Part shown: positions 1-13,800 of the stretch, in pieces
How the letters are laid out: every line of letters begins with the position of its first letter
Position numbering within the stretch: the stretch's first letter is position 1
Origin: Mycteria americana
Lineage: Eukaryota > Chordata > Aves > Ciconiiformes > Ciconiidae
Length of the DNA: 64,000 nt
NCBI RefSeq assembly: GCF_035582795.1
Contig: NC_134372.1
Coordinates: 39,656,316-39,720,315 of the forward strand
Reading direction: 5' to 3'
Program-made: the position numbers and the translations under genes
Notes under the pieces: model-generated
What the model saw: the letters and a program-made list of their open reading frames with translations, nothing else
The model's database searches: none
What the model was told of the DNA's origin: nothing

Positions 1-1716
1 AAAATAAGGAACATTAGTGAAAATGAAAACTGGAAACCTCCGTGTCAGCCTTAGCTCTTGCTGGGAGAGATATGCCACTCTTTGGCAGGTGTCTGCTTCA
101 AAGGACGTGGCATATTTAGGAAAAGGCTTGTAAAATGACAGTTCTAACATGATGGAGCTTTAAATGCTGTTTCAAAGGACTTGAGAAATGCTGCTGAGAG
201 GCACTTAGACCGCTAACAGTTAGATTACAATACATAATAACAATTAGATAACAGTTCAGATGAAAGAAGTTGCAGAGATACTATTGTTAGCATGACCAAC
301 AAGAGGAAGTCTGCTGAAGACATGCTTCCTGTACTACAATATTGCTCTTTGCTGTGGGTCACGGTTATGCACTGCCAGTTAAACGTATCTGAAAACCAGA
401 AGCTTTAAGATGTTAAGAAATCCCAGTAGGCCTATAGAGGTACATCTTGCCCAAGCTCGAGACTCGGCTTGCAAGGAAGCAAGGGATTTCTGGCCTCGGC
501 AGTTGGGAGCTACAGCGTGAACGTGAGTTTGGTGCTGGAGGAACAGTGTTGCAGGGCAGAGCCCTTCTTGCATGGTCAAATCATCGACACAAAGCTGCAT
601 GACTACATATTTGTAAATTTATATCTTTCTCTCTCCATCTCCAGGGAAATTAGATCTAATCTTTAGCCTAATTTTGTACCCTTGTCACCTGATCTTCTGA
701 GGTCAGTTCAGTTTGTGGGGATAAACAGTTTTTAGTCTAGCAGTCTGTTTCCTATGATCTGTTCCTTTAATTCTTCTTTGTCTCTCTTTTTGACCTACAG
801 CTTGCAAAACATTTAACAGTCTACTAAAATACCTAGAAAAGACTGTTAGCATTACTACTTACCTTCTAGGATTCTGTACACGTGTTGGGTGTTTGTTTTT
901 GAGGGTTTTTGTGGGTTTTGGTTTTGTGTGGGGTGTTTTTTGGGGTTTTGAGATTTGTTTGTTTGGGGTTTTTTTAAGTGTGGAGCGGTCTTTTTCATCT
1001 GTGTGGGTGCAACAAGTAGTATCACAGGGGCATGATGCCTGATTTGGGCTCCTGGGTACTGCCAAATAGCTACCTGTGTCCTCACTTGACTTGAAATGGG
1101 TTTGAACTCCCAACAGTGGGTCCCTCTTTCTGTCTTTAAGTGGATCTGTCTGATTTGAGGTAGATTGCACCTCCTATATTGAAAAGAAATTTGATAACAA
1201 TCTTGTTAATTTTATGGTGTGTGGCCCTTGGATTTCAAGGCCATTTGCCCACAGATGGTCAAAGCTTCACCCTGAATAAGAGGTAATCATGATAAAGAGA
1301 TGATAAAGAGAAAAGCACTATTGGACATAAAAGACTGTGGACTAATGGATGTTAATAATTAAGTTATAAAAAAAAAAAGGTAGATGTTTATTTTTAAAGT
1401 AAGACATCTTGTTGGGAGGAAAAAAGTGTGCTGCACAAAATTTCTACAATTGGATTTGGGGCCTTTCAAAGTTAGATGGTGTGAAACTCTGAGAAACTTC
1501 ACACTCCTGGCTTGCTAGTTATCTTTATAAATCACTGAAATTCCAGCTGTTATATTTTTAAGACTAAGCAGCTTCATAATTCAGCATAGTTGTGGCATAC
1601 AAAACCAAGGTAGCCAAGAAGAGAAACTTACTACAAGTGAGTGCTCTTGCTCCCCTGTGAAAGGTGAAATGGAGAAGATCTCATGTTAAATGCCCGTTTA
1701 ACCAAAACGGGGAATT
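1..1716. other. CMTM3 3' intron or 3' flank, no exon recognised
   Basis: No further CMTM3 exon with the expected acidic SDSD-type tail was seen on the minus strand. The stretch holds a G/T-rich low-complexity tract near 885-975 and is otherwise AT-rich unique sequence. Confidence 0.5.
882..978 (+). repeat. G/T-rich low-complexity tract
   Basis: The plus strand is a run of T blocks interrupted by GGG/GGGG (GGGTTTT- and GGGGTTTT-like units). Similar tracts occur at about 41395-41450, 57145-57215 and 58140-58205. Such tracts are common in bird introns and can form G-rich secondary structure. Confidence 0.6.
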
Positions 1717-1724
1717 TTACCTAC

Positions 1725-1842
1725 CTTCTGACTTGTGCCCTTCAGGGGAATCAGAACTGCCTTGCTTGAGAAAAGTAACCAGGTCATTGAAGGTTATGTA
1801 GAAATCAATGGCGTACACTATCGTGGCTATAAATCCAAACAC
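1725..1842 (-). CDS. CMTM3: CMTM3 coding exon 4
   Basis: It encodes residues 124-162 (VFGFIATIVYAIDFYITF for the fourth span, then a hydrophilic tail ending GHKSE). The acceptor is TTTTAG|GTG and the likely donor AGAAG|GTAGGT, phase 1. If the donor is not used, the frame reads Gly-Arg and stops at TAA 1719-1717. Confidence 0.88.
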
Positions 1843-4800
1843 CTAAAATGGCAAAATAATACTCTCTTTAACAGTTCACGTCCATCAATGACAAACCAAA
1901 ATAAGCCTAACCGACACAAGAAAAAATTCTTAAAGAAAACTTGGGCTTGAGTTTTTGGCCTGTGCCTTTCTAAAAAGGCAGGGAAGGGAAATGTCTCGTG
2001 ACCCATTGGCATCAACTAAATTACAGCTAATTTGGGAGCCTCAGTAGTGATCCCTGCAGTTACTCTATCAGATGTGTCCTTAGCCCTTCCCCAGGCTACG
2101 TCCATCTCTGGCTCTGGGCACACACAGGGCGCATTGCCCTGTGCCGGGAGCTACAGGAGAATGTAACCTGCACCTCCACCATCCCAAGGCATCTCTTTGC
2201 CACCAAGAAATCACCTCGATCTCTCTGGAAATCATTTTTTACTGGTTTGCAAGGAGACATGTCTATTGCAGAGTGAACTAGATTTGAGATAAAATGATTC
2301 TGGAGTTGCCTATTTAGTGTCCACGAATATTTAGCGTCCAAGAAGCAGCAGTATAACAAGAATAGGCCGTTTTTCAGTCTGAGAAGCTAGGGTAAATGCT
2401 ATGTTGCATTGCTCCATGTCTAAACAGAGTGACAAAGATTAAAACAAGGTCTTTGTTTTGAAATTGTGTATGACTTGGGATGGTTCAGTAAGGGTTGCTG
2501 GCTAACACTACTGGGTATTGTTCTTCCCTATCTTTTAAAATTATTATGCAAATTTTATTTATGTTGCATACATCATTGATGCTTAAAGTCAAGCTGCAGA
2601 TAGAGAGGCTGTATTTTATTTCTGAACACAAAATGCTGACGACGAAGGCTCTCTTCTGGGCAGTCCATATACTGGAGGGTAAAATGACACTGCTCTTGTT
2701 TCAACTCATCCAAGTAAAATTAAGCAGTAGAGGCAGGAGGTTGAAATTACTTAATTTAGACTGTCCTTAGTAGTTCCAGGTTTGATTTCTTTTTTATTAT
2801 TATTATTCCCTCCATTGAAGGATCTTGATGTTTTTTGCAGGAACAGGGAAGTTTATCTTCCCTGTACAGCTGGTGAAATTAAAAAGCAGAATAGGTGCCT
2901 TCCCTATATAGTACAGTTAACATTGAGCAGCACTGTTAGGATGAAAAAACTATTCATTGACTCAAAACCTGTTTTTCTAAATAACCGACCATTTCTTCCT
3001 TTTGCTTTAGGCAAATCTAATTCTCAGTTAATTGAAGAAACTTCTGCTACTTGCAGTGGGATCAAAACTGAATTGTTTCTAAAGTATGTCCATATGCAGT
3101 TCACCAGAATACCGGAGTGGAAAGCTCACGTCTACTTACTCCTGCTGCTTTAGATGCTCCATCATTATATTTTGAGACAGCAGCAATTGAAATGGCAAAG
3201 TAAATAACGGCAGCAGTGACGCACCGCAAGAAATCCTGTAAAATAAGCAATGTTGCATTCTCAGATTAGTCATGTAATTCCAACATACAAACTCCTCTAA
3301 AAATGATTTCAGAAATTACCATTAAAAACCTTTGCTGTTGCGTCAGTGGACTTGCCTGATGCTGGAGTGTGACTACAGCCTGGTATTTTGTAGCGGATGG
3401 ATTGCTCATCTGGGAAATATTTTTAAATGCGAGATGACCAGAATCTTGGCATTAGCTTCTGTTCTTACAGATGTTGGTATAAATCCTACTTTTAACATGC
3501 GTATGTCGGGCAGACCTTTCTTCAGGCTGAGAAGGGATATCTTTCTGTGATGTTTAACTTGGAGTGCAGCAAGGGCTAATGGAAGAATCATCTGAAATGC
3601 CTTTAAAAGTCTCATCTTTAAGCAGAACTCCTGCAGTACCGAAGGCTCTGGAAGAGTGTACCAGTTCCCGTGGGGAACAGGTGTGTGCTTGTTTCTACAC
3701 AGAAGTAGGCCTGTCTGTAGGAACTCCTCATGTAAGAACTAAACAATCTGTTTAGTGTTTAAACTGGTCTATATTTAGTGTGTACACTTGTAACTCCAGC
3801 AGCTAGCCTGAAGTGAATGTACCCATTGCTATAATCAAAATATGTGCTTCTGTGGCTGAGACTGTAGCTCTGCAGGGCAGGGGCCATGCCCTGTAATACA
3901 AGCAGCGATGTGCTGCAGCAACAGTGTCTCTGAACTGTATATTAAATAAAGAGCTGTGATTCCCAGGGCACGGGTAAATCATGTGAGCTGGAATAATGGT
4001 ATCTCGACCTCTGTTCACAATTGGATCTTCTGCCTTTTCAGAACAGATGATGAATAAGATACTGTCTCAAAACACAAATCCTACAAGAAACTTGACTCCT
4101 CTGAAATCAGGACAAGGTCAGTTATCTACATTCTGCAGCTGGAGTATGTTATGGTAATGGGCATAAACATACAAGTGCTTTTTTTATCGTAGTTCTGGAA
4201 TCAGATATATGTGGAAAACGATGGAACTAACTGAGATTACCATCTGAAAACGATGCACACTGTCGTAAGTTGAAGTCACTGCTGTTGTTTTATCCACCAG
4301 TGGCCTTGCTAATGTTATTTTTATACATTGAGAGCTCTAATTCAAATCTCACTATGACGAACTATGGCAAAACGGTACCGAAAGAGAATCCAAATCGATT
4401 GGATTAGCATTTTTTTGAAGTATTGGTACTGCTAGACAAAAGCTGCCTTGGCAATGGATGTTTGAAGCGAGGGAGACATCCAGTGGCCAGTGTGCAGTAA
4501 TCGCCTGCAGCGGCGAACCTGGAAACCCCAGCGAAGAGCCAGCGGTTTCCTTTGTGTCAATGGGCATCTGCTGGCGAGAGTTGCAGGGCTTCCCCCCCTT
4601 AACGAAAGCAGCTCTCAGTTTGTCTGCGTGTGAGTATGACTCTGCATCGCAACAGCACTTACCTGAGAACTTGAGAACATTGTAGTAAAGTATATGCACT
4701 ACGACATAGCGTGCCTCAGCTTCCCCGTTTGTAAGGCTGGCAATATTAAGGAGACCCCAGCAGCGGTCAGACTTAGGCTGATGTTGCCCGCTTCTGAAGA

Positions 4801-7800
4801 TCCAGCCCTAAGCCATTTGCCTGGAATCGGGCATAAATTCTGTGCTTTAATAAAACCATGCTTTGTGTCAGCACCAAGGAAGCTACAGTACGTAGCATAG
4901 CATAGTTGAAAGAGTCCTTTGGGACCTTTTGAATGAGAGGCAATACAGACAGGTTTCTAATAAGGGGGTGAAGTTGTTAACAGTCAGCCTAAACTCCCAT
5001 ATAGTCCCTTTTACTCATGTTATGCTGTACAATTAAATCTGTGTTTCTATATTGCACATTTCACTTACCGTCAAAGGCCAGTAGAGTCCTTTAAACTTCT
5101 CATTGAGTTTGGAGGCATAGGCAAAAAAAAGAAACAGTGCCAGCAGAAACTCTAGGAGTGGTGCCATCATGAAAGAGGCAGCTAGAGATGCAATATAGCA
5201 GATAAAGATGATAAATGACAGCACCTAGAGTAAAGGGAAAACACTAGTTATTCGCATGGAATAGCAGAGCCTCAGGCAGCTCAGCAGCTTTGAAGCGTTA
5301 TTCTCCCTGCATGTTTCTGTCAGTGCTGCTGGTGATGGCCTATCTGGCTTCCTACTTTTTTTTTTTCTTGGGCCAAATGAATTTTCTTGTTTAGCCTGGA
5401 ATAAATCTAAAGTAATGGTGTTTATTTCAATGCGCGTGAAATCCACCTTCTGGAGAGCTCGGTGGATTTGCACATCTCTGAGTCGGTAATTTGCTCTGTA
5501 TTGTAAACAGTTCTGACAACATAATTCTGAAAATAGAGTGGGGCATTGCCAAGCAAACAGAGCTTTAAGCTTTCAACCGTGAGGGTTCTCATTTGAAATT
5601 CACATCATTGCTCCGATAGCCCAAAGTAACTCAGCATTTATAATCTTCTTAGAGTTGAAAGAAAAACGTCTGCTGTTGGTGGATAGGAAAGAGCTGAGAA
5701 TTAATTATTCTGTGATTTCTGGAAGTCTCTGGTTCTAGTTTTCCAGTGTAGACAGCTGTTTTAGAGAGTAATAAGGATAGATAACTCCCACAGATTTGTT
5801 CTATCTCCATGATGTTTCCTAACTCTACAAAATAATAAAAATGGCATTTGTTTTCCCATTCTAAAATACCTTTAGAATATAGTTTATGGCTCAAAACAGA
5901 AAGTTTCACAATGGGAAAATGGCTAAAGCAAATGCATTTTCACCTAAACCAGGCAGTACCAAAGTGCTGTGCTACACTTCTGGACCTTCAGCTACTGTAT
6001 TTGTGAAAGTGGAAGGTGAGGGACCCGTGGAGAAACTTAGTAAAATTTTCAAATGATGTATTGGGAGTTGGTCACCTCCAAGAAGAGGCTCCAGCCCTAC
6101 TGCTCTACTGCCTCGCGTGGTAACTCGTAGCTGTTTTCTTCAAATTAGCTTAAAATAAAAAAAGTAGCTAGCATACTGAGTGGAACATTTTCTGCAAGTG
6201 TGAATATTATGTGCTAGTTCACACCTGAGCTGCTCTGGTCAGCCTTTCCTCTTGGAGACAAATCTCTGCCTTAGCAATGCTCAGAGCTGCTTGTGGTCAA
6301 CATAGCAGTAGGTACTGTTTGAGCATTAGATTACAAAGATTTTTTGAACTTCTAAATTGGGACACTGATGTTCTCACTCATATAATACTGAAAATCGATG
6401 TATTATTTTCCCCCAGACGGCACATCTGAAGGCAGATGTGGCTTCTTGAAAAGCATAAATGTTTGGACTGTGACAATCAATGCATTTGCCTCACTAAATT
6501 TCAGATCTATGGATTTATTTGCTTGCTGCTACCATGTGTTCCTGGGAACCACTTGTACCTCAAAAAAAAATCATTATTATACTTGAACAATAAGGCTCCT
6601 ATAATTAATTATTAATTAATAATTACTCCTATGAGAGGTCAGTCAACCCACAAATACCTGTATCAAAAAAGCCCATTTAGGTTTAGGGGGCAACTAAGCA
6701 GTTCAATCCTGTTGAAATAATGTCTTAATTTAATTAATTAACAAGCCTTTATTCTAAGCCTGAGTTTTGGGGAAAGCAGTCAGTTCTTGACCAGGATGCT
6801 AATAACTGGGGTATATTGTTTTGATCCATTGGGACTGGGTGGTGAAGTTTGAGAGGATGTGCCATTTTTAGTAAGATACTGTATTTATCTTAAAATGCCT
6901 ATGCATTGTTCTTGTTTCATTGGGTTGTAAGAAACTGATCTGGTATAATACATAGAGTTCACTTCTGCATCGAGGCCTGTCACCTGCTAATGTTTACCCC
7001 ATTTGTTGTTATTTATCCTATTATTATTTGTTCATTGCTTATATAGCCTCTTTGCAGGTTTTTCTGGAGTTTTCATATAGCGGAGGGAACTCATTCAATG
7101 TATCTTATCCTTAACGTGGTATTTTATTTCTGTGAAGGAAAAGGGATACGTACTGTTTGAAGAGAAGTGGATATAACAGAACTTGAAAACTGCCAAGAGG
7201 ACAGAGGGCTTCTTCCTCCTTCCTATCACACCATCTAGTTCCTTCCTACCCTCACGGAATAAAACCAGAAAGGACTGGACTTTAACTTTGTGAATCTGCT
7301 TCACTTGCATTTGTGGAATGTACTTTAGACATGGTTTCATGTTTTCTTGGTCTAAAAAAAAAAAATCACCATGTAGCTAGGACGCTTTTTCTGTCTTGTT
7401 TTGGTGTTTAAAAAAAAATTCCTGGCTAAAGGAAAGTGTGTGATAACTGAGATGTTGAGACAGAGAAGTACGCAGGGACGAACAGCAGCAGGGAGAAGAT
7501 GCGTTCAGGATGGGTCCCACCAACCAACCCCCTTTCAGTAGCAGAATGTTAGACCTGAACTAAACTTGGAAGATCTCTTATGAAAGAATTAAATGCAGTA
7601 TTAAATAATACATCATACTACAGCAGTGAGGGGAGGTAGAGAGGCAAATTTCAGATACGCAAGTTGATGATGCACAGAAGAGACCACTTTGATCTCGATG
7701 CTGTTTGATATGATGACTCCTGCGCTCGCTCTGCCTTTATACAGAGAAAAAGATTTTCTGTCAGAAGTATTAACTGTTAGGTGAAACGAAGAGCCTTTGT

Positions 7801-10800
7801 GTTCTCTTAAGATCAGCCTTATGGTAATCGGTCTAATTTAAGGTTCCTGCTGTCTTCCCCTCACCCTGATGGCACTGGGTAGGTCTGCAGTAGTTTGAAA
7901 CACATTGCGGTGCCCGAGGCCCTGCTGTAACATGGCTCAGGACGCAAACAGAAACTTGTTTCGTGGCAAGAGCACACCGAGGGGCTCGTGCTCCGGTGTG
8001 CCGGTGGGATTCCTGCTTGGGTGCAAGGTAAGTTGCTGAAGAGACAAAAGGATCAGTCTGAGCATTTCAGCTTTCTAATTCCATCTGATCCGGAAAAGCT
8101 GGCATCTGGGGAAATATTAGTCGTCCATTTTAAAATCTAGTTAACAGGGCGGTTACTTGCTCAGACAAACCCCTCGGTCACTGGGAGGATCACGGCAGTC
8201 TCCTGCTGCCTGTTCCTCAGCCCTGATGAACAGTAATTGCACGCCCGCCCTCACCACCACCTTGAGTGGTGGGCTTGAGTCCAGCCCGTCCCAGCTCTCC
8301 GCTCCCGACTCTACTTGTCAGCATCCAGTTGTGCAGGGAAAGTGTACTCAAGGCCACATTAAAAAAAAAAAAAAACAACAAACCGCCCTTGATTTGTAAG
8401 AAGTTCCTTGATTTCCATGGATTATTGATGATAATAGTAAAAGGGAAAGAATCCGACGTGAAGTGTGATAATTGCTCTCCAATTAAGCATCATTCCTCAT
8501 TTTGGAGGCATTCAGAGACTGAAAAGGCCCAAGGAAGATTTTAGGTGAAATACACACCTGTAAAATAGTGGACCAGTTTTTGAGAATGAAGGTTTGAAAG
8601 ACGGCATTTTTAGATGCTACAGTCTTCACTGAGGTAAGGCTGGAAGGGGAGGCAGGCAGACATTCAAAAGAGCAAGAGAAACAAAAGGAAGGAGGTGCCT
8701 GAAGGGCTCTGTCAGGTGACGGCTACAGCGCTACAGCTTGTTCTTTGGTTTTCTTTTTTTGGTCTGCCTGGTAGCTACGTCGCAGCCCTGACGTGGATTT
8801 TAATGCCAGATCTACTTGGTAACTTGGGGACAGCCCTATGTAATCCAAGAGCCCATGAAGCTGTCGGCTTTTGATGATGTTTCTCATTTCTCTTTGTTTA
8901 GATTTCTCTTTGTTTAGAGCTCATTTCCCCTTCTGACAGATGGCATGCATGGACTCCCTGAGCAATACTGGATATTATCTAATACCATCTTTTCTGAATT
9001 ATAAAAGTGAATAGGTATCTCGTTATCTTGTCTGACCATTTAATTGCAGTGCTACTAACAAGCATTTGATATCATCTAAAAATTTGGTAATTTTAAAGAT
9101 ACACCTCTCCTCCCACAATACAAACATTGATGTGCCAGTCCGTAGCCAGAAATAATGAACACCTACTTACTTACTTTTCCAGATTTCAAGTCTTTGAGAC
9201 AAATATCTGGCAAACTGAAAGTTGCTCTAAAAATGACAAACTCAAAAGCAACCTTCAGAATATCGCCTGACCCCTCTAAAGACTGCCAGATGATCCACTG
9301 CACATCGCACTTGTTCTGCACCTTTTTTCCCTGAAGCTGCGTGTTTAAAAGTGATTTCAGAGAAAGGTCAAGCAATGGGATCTTGTTGTTTTCCTAACAG
9401 CTCTGTGTCTATGCTAAAAACCCCCAACAACAACAACAAAACCAGCTAGGGAGGAAGTTTGTGAGGCTCGATGCACTTGCGAGTTCATTTCTAGCACTTT
9501 CAGACTCGAAAAACACTGCTGCTTCTGGGAGAAAAAAAAAATGCAGTGTTTATCAGTTTTACCCATTTGTATTTACACAGGGGGGTTTCTTTTTCCTTTG
9601 GGATGACATCCTTGGCATTGATAGCAGCTAGGAGCCCGAGTTGTTCCTGCACTGCTGCTGAAAGGTTAGCGTGATTGTTGCCAGCTTCACTGTGGAGGAA
9701 TATGTGGATGCAGAAAGCTCTAGTGCAGCAAAGAACAGAGCAGGATCCTTTAATAGTCTGGCAGTGGTAAGATTATAAAAAATCCTGGCAGAAAAGAGGC
9801 CTGATTCTTCATTCGGCACCTGTTTTATGGGAATGGGAATGCACATAAAAGAACTATTGCATATTACTTTTTTAAAGGAACTTTTTTGGTATTGCGTTTC
9901 AAAAAGTAATTTTCTCCCATGTAATTATTACTTAATATTGTGTTGCTGGGCTTTATGAAGTTATACTTTATCATATAACCAGCTTGTAATTTAAGGTATA
10001 AAAAATAATTAGTTACAATGGTTAGAAAGCACTGTGCTCCTTACGGGAGGGAGGACCGCTGAAGTGCTGAGGTCACGGCAGAGCGTGAAGGCGTCTGTAT
10101 CCTCCGTGCAGGGAGAACAGACCCACTGCAGCCCGTCGGGGATGATGCGGATGCCAGGAAGCAGCTGACATCACTGCACGCCACTACACACGCCCCGGTG
10201 TCCTCTGCTCGCTGCTCCACGTGGTCAAATGCCTGCTCCTCATTTCCCCTCCGCAGAAAATAACAGGTGTGCTTAAATAGTTTTAAAAGTGGCTAGCGGT
10301 GATCTCTTTTGGACAAGAGTCCATTTTGTTATTGTTTGTTGGCAGAGAGAGAAAGTAGATCACTTAGTGGTCTCTGCTATTCAGTTACTTCTCTGTCATA
10401 CTTGTCATGGAGGTGAAGTTCTTGGTTCCCTCAGAATTAGCTGCAAGGGTCACCTTCTGGCTACAGACCCAGAGAAAGGCACAGGGCTCGTCTTCGAAGG
10501 AGGCTTTACACAGAGCAGCTGGAAGTTTCAGTTATGAAGGTCAGTTCAGAGAAGACTGAAAAGACAGAAGACAGGAAAAGAGGAGAAAAACAGGCACGAT
10601 GATTTCTACATCCTTTGTGTCACCACAAAGGTGACACAACCTTATACAGGACAACCTTACATATTTATACTGTATTTTTATTAAAAAAAAATACATAGTG
10701 CCACTGCATACTGGCTTCAGGGGACTAAGGAGATGCCAATTGAAGTAGTCACCAGGACAACACAAAAGCCTGACTGAAATAGCCAGGGTGAGCTACACAT

Positions 10801-13800
10801 TCTGATGTGTGAATGTGGATCTTGCCTGGACAAGCTCTGGTGGCAGGTATGAGAGTGGCTGTTCAATGGTTCCAACACAGGACAGAGGGAACTGAAAAAT
10901 GCGTCTCTTAAGGGGGAAAAGAGCATGGATGAGATGTTGACCTTCAAGATAGCAACTTGAGTATTTAGGAAAAATGAGTAGCTTAAGAGAAGAAGAATGT
11001 TAAAATATATAGAAGAAAAAATGGTATGGGGAGAAAACAGAAAGGAAAAAAGAGAAAAAAATTAACCTGGCAGATAAAGAATGGTGATTAGAAAGTGGAG
11101 GAGCAAGACAGTGAGAATAAATAGGATCAGGAGAGACAGCAAAGCTTATACATGTACTTGATGCTACTGCTGCTTTGTGGCTGTGTAGCTATCCCAGGTG
11201 GAATACAAAATTACTAAGGCAGGAAGATCAAAAGGAAAAGGAGCAGGGGGCAGGGGGGAACTTCCTTCTCTGAATAAAATTTGAGATTATAATTAAGCTT
11301 CTAGCAGTAATCAGCTTCATCACCAGCCTAACTTGTAACAGAGGAAGCACCAGAATGCCCAGACCTGGTAGCCCACAGAGCAGTTTACATGCCGACATGA
11401 AAATTACACCTGAACATTGTAAAAGATCCATACTCACTTCACATGAAAAGGGGTGTAAATGTTATATTTAAGAAGTGGCTACAGCAGTTTCCTTCAATCT
11501 GAACAAAGCAATCCTCGCCGGCAGCGCTGAGCTCCCACGCTCCCGGTGCAGCTGCCTGTGCGACCTTCCCTGGGCGCCCCGAGCCGCGCCGCGGGCACCG
11601 GCGCTGCAGCCGCCTCCAGCAGGGCACGTGAAGGGAATAGGCTGGGTGAATGTGGCAGTTGTCTTAATTTTTATGACAGCTGAATGGATCATTTGCCAGC
11701 CACTTCTACTGGGCAAAACAAGACTTTTTAATGAGGTTACTTCCACCAAGTACACAACCAGCACGGTCACTGGGCTGAGGGGATTTGCTGAAGCCAACTC
11801 CTGTTCAACTTTCTGCCATAGACTGAAAAGGAAAAGTATAACCATCTACCCCAGTCAAGGTATGTTTGCAAATTGCTTCTTTGGTTCATTGGTAACATAT
11901 TTTTCAGTATATGGTGGTTTGCTTTTTGAATGTTGAAAAAACTGACTTGGCATTTCCTGTAGCTGAACGGAGAACTCTGATCTACCTGCAGAGATGCCAG
12001 TATTTGCATCACTTTAAAGACTGAGAAATACAGCGCATTTCTCATGACTTGCCAAGCTGCCAAATAATAATGTGACAGAGATGTTTGGTAAGAATAACGA
12101 GAACCCCATTTTGTTTCTGAACAAAAGGCACTATTCAAAATCTGTATCCCATGAATATTATTTACATACATTTACGCAGAACCCAACCCCACCCCGCATT
12201 AGTACTGTGTCAAAGAGGAAAAATCAAACATTCAAGGCAAGAAATACAAAGCTAAAGATGAAACACAGATTTAAACTATGATAGATTTAACTTGGACTCA
12301 TCTTCAGTTATTTGGCACTGCATATTTCTAATTGTATACAGACTGGATTTATTCTGGGGCCTGTGTTGTCTTCAAGGATTTCTCCTGGCAAAACTGAGAA
12401 AACTGGAAAGGAACTACTGCTGCCTCCCCTCTGCCAGGAAACGACATCCTAAGCACGTGGGCTGGCCTGCAAGGAGCACACAGAAAGCTTCGCTGCAGCT
12501 TCGGCAGATGGGATTTTGGAGCTGCTTTCAGCCAGCCAAACCCTCAGGAAGCCCTGAGTGGCCTTACGAAGGATAAATCCCTGTTTTGTCAGGACAGAGC
12601 AGTTTTTATTACTCCAAGGAGGCACAATCAGTACTTCTCTATGACAACAAAAGGGTGAGTCTGATCCCATGACCAAAACAGTATTCCTCAAATATGTCAT
12701 CGTTCAGAGATGTTAAAAAGCCAGGCTGTCTGAAAGTTGTAATTTACTGGCTGTAAGCTTGTATAGGAAATTCCAGTATACGTTTAGTATGTAACAAAAA
12801 CACGTGCCAGAGGAGTAAAGTTAATTGGGCTTTGGTATCTTCTAAATGTGTGGGTTTTGTCAACTACAGATGCTGTATGAATGATGGGGGGTACCTGGAA
12901 TTTTTACAGCATTTTTAGTAGAGCTGACACAACCTGTAGCCTGCTGCTACCCAGCCTGAGGCCCGTGTTCCCTACCACGGAAGTCATCCTCATCTCCTGA
13001 ATGAATGGTTTTTCTTCTCAAAGCCAGCCTTGCCCCTCCTGGCTGTCCCCCTCGCTGTCTGCCACAGGGCAGCACCTACAGCCTCACAAACTCACCGGGC
13101 TGGTAGAGAAAGGCTGGTCAGGGAGCTTGACAGCGCTGCCTGCTTCCTGCCTGTTCCTTCCCTTTCTCTTGCTTGAATTTCCTTGTGTTCTTGTCTGAGC
13201 CAGCACAGTGGATAGCCGGAGACGCCTTACACGTCTAAACAGTGCTCCACATACTTGACTACTAGTTTGGGCTGTCCTGATATTTGACTACCTGCTGTCA
13301 GAACTCCAGCTACAATTACAGAGAACTTGGTGTTTAAATTTCTCATTATTTCTAGTACAAATTATGTTGAAGGTCTAATTTCAAGCAACTAACTTCCTCT
13401 TAAAATTTGTCAAATACGTGCTACCCATGGGGTAAGTCTTCTCTTTCCCTACCACATGGGTACAGTTTCAGCTGCCAGGCTTTAAGCCTTTACAAGTAAA
13501 ATACCAGAAAGTGTTGCACCAAAAATCAAAGGCCTGTAATTACCAGCAGCCCAGATCTCAGAACTTGGACCTAAAGGAAAACCTTTAGGTGAGGGACAAC
13601 CACAGCTTTTGGAGAGCTTAGGACAAAAGTTGAGAGATCGTGATGCCCTATATAATGCCACACATCATAAATTAATGAGTAAGGTCTTCCTTTACATACT
13701 TGGGACAAGCTGTCTTGTAAACCGTGCCTCCCCCAGGGCCCTGGGAGATAATGCACCTCGGGTCAGTAGCAGTGACTGGATTCACACTGCAAGTAGGGTA

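Noticed and set aside
855-1170. Minus-strand ORFs ending at a perfect AAG|GTAAGT donor near 864, considered as a CMTM3 terminal exon
   Set aside because: No matching acceptor in phase 1 and no acidic tail; the ORF is made by a G/T-rich tract. A non-coding exon is not excluded.
11475-11936. 153-codon plus-strand ORF in CMTM3 intron 1
   Set aside because: No family resemblance or splice support; it starts in the GC-rich block, where stop codons are rare by composition.
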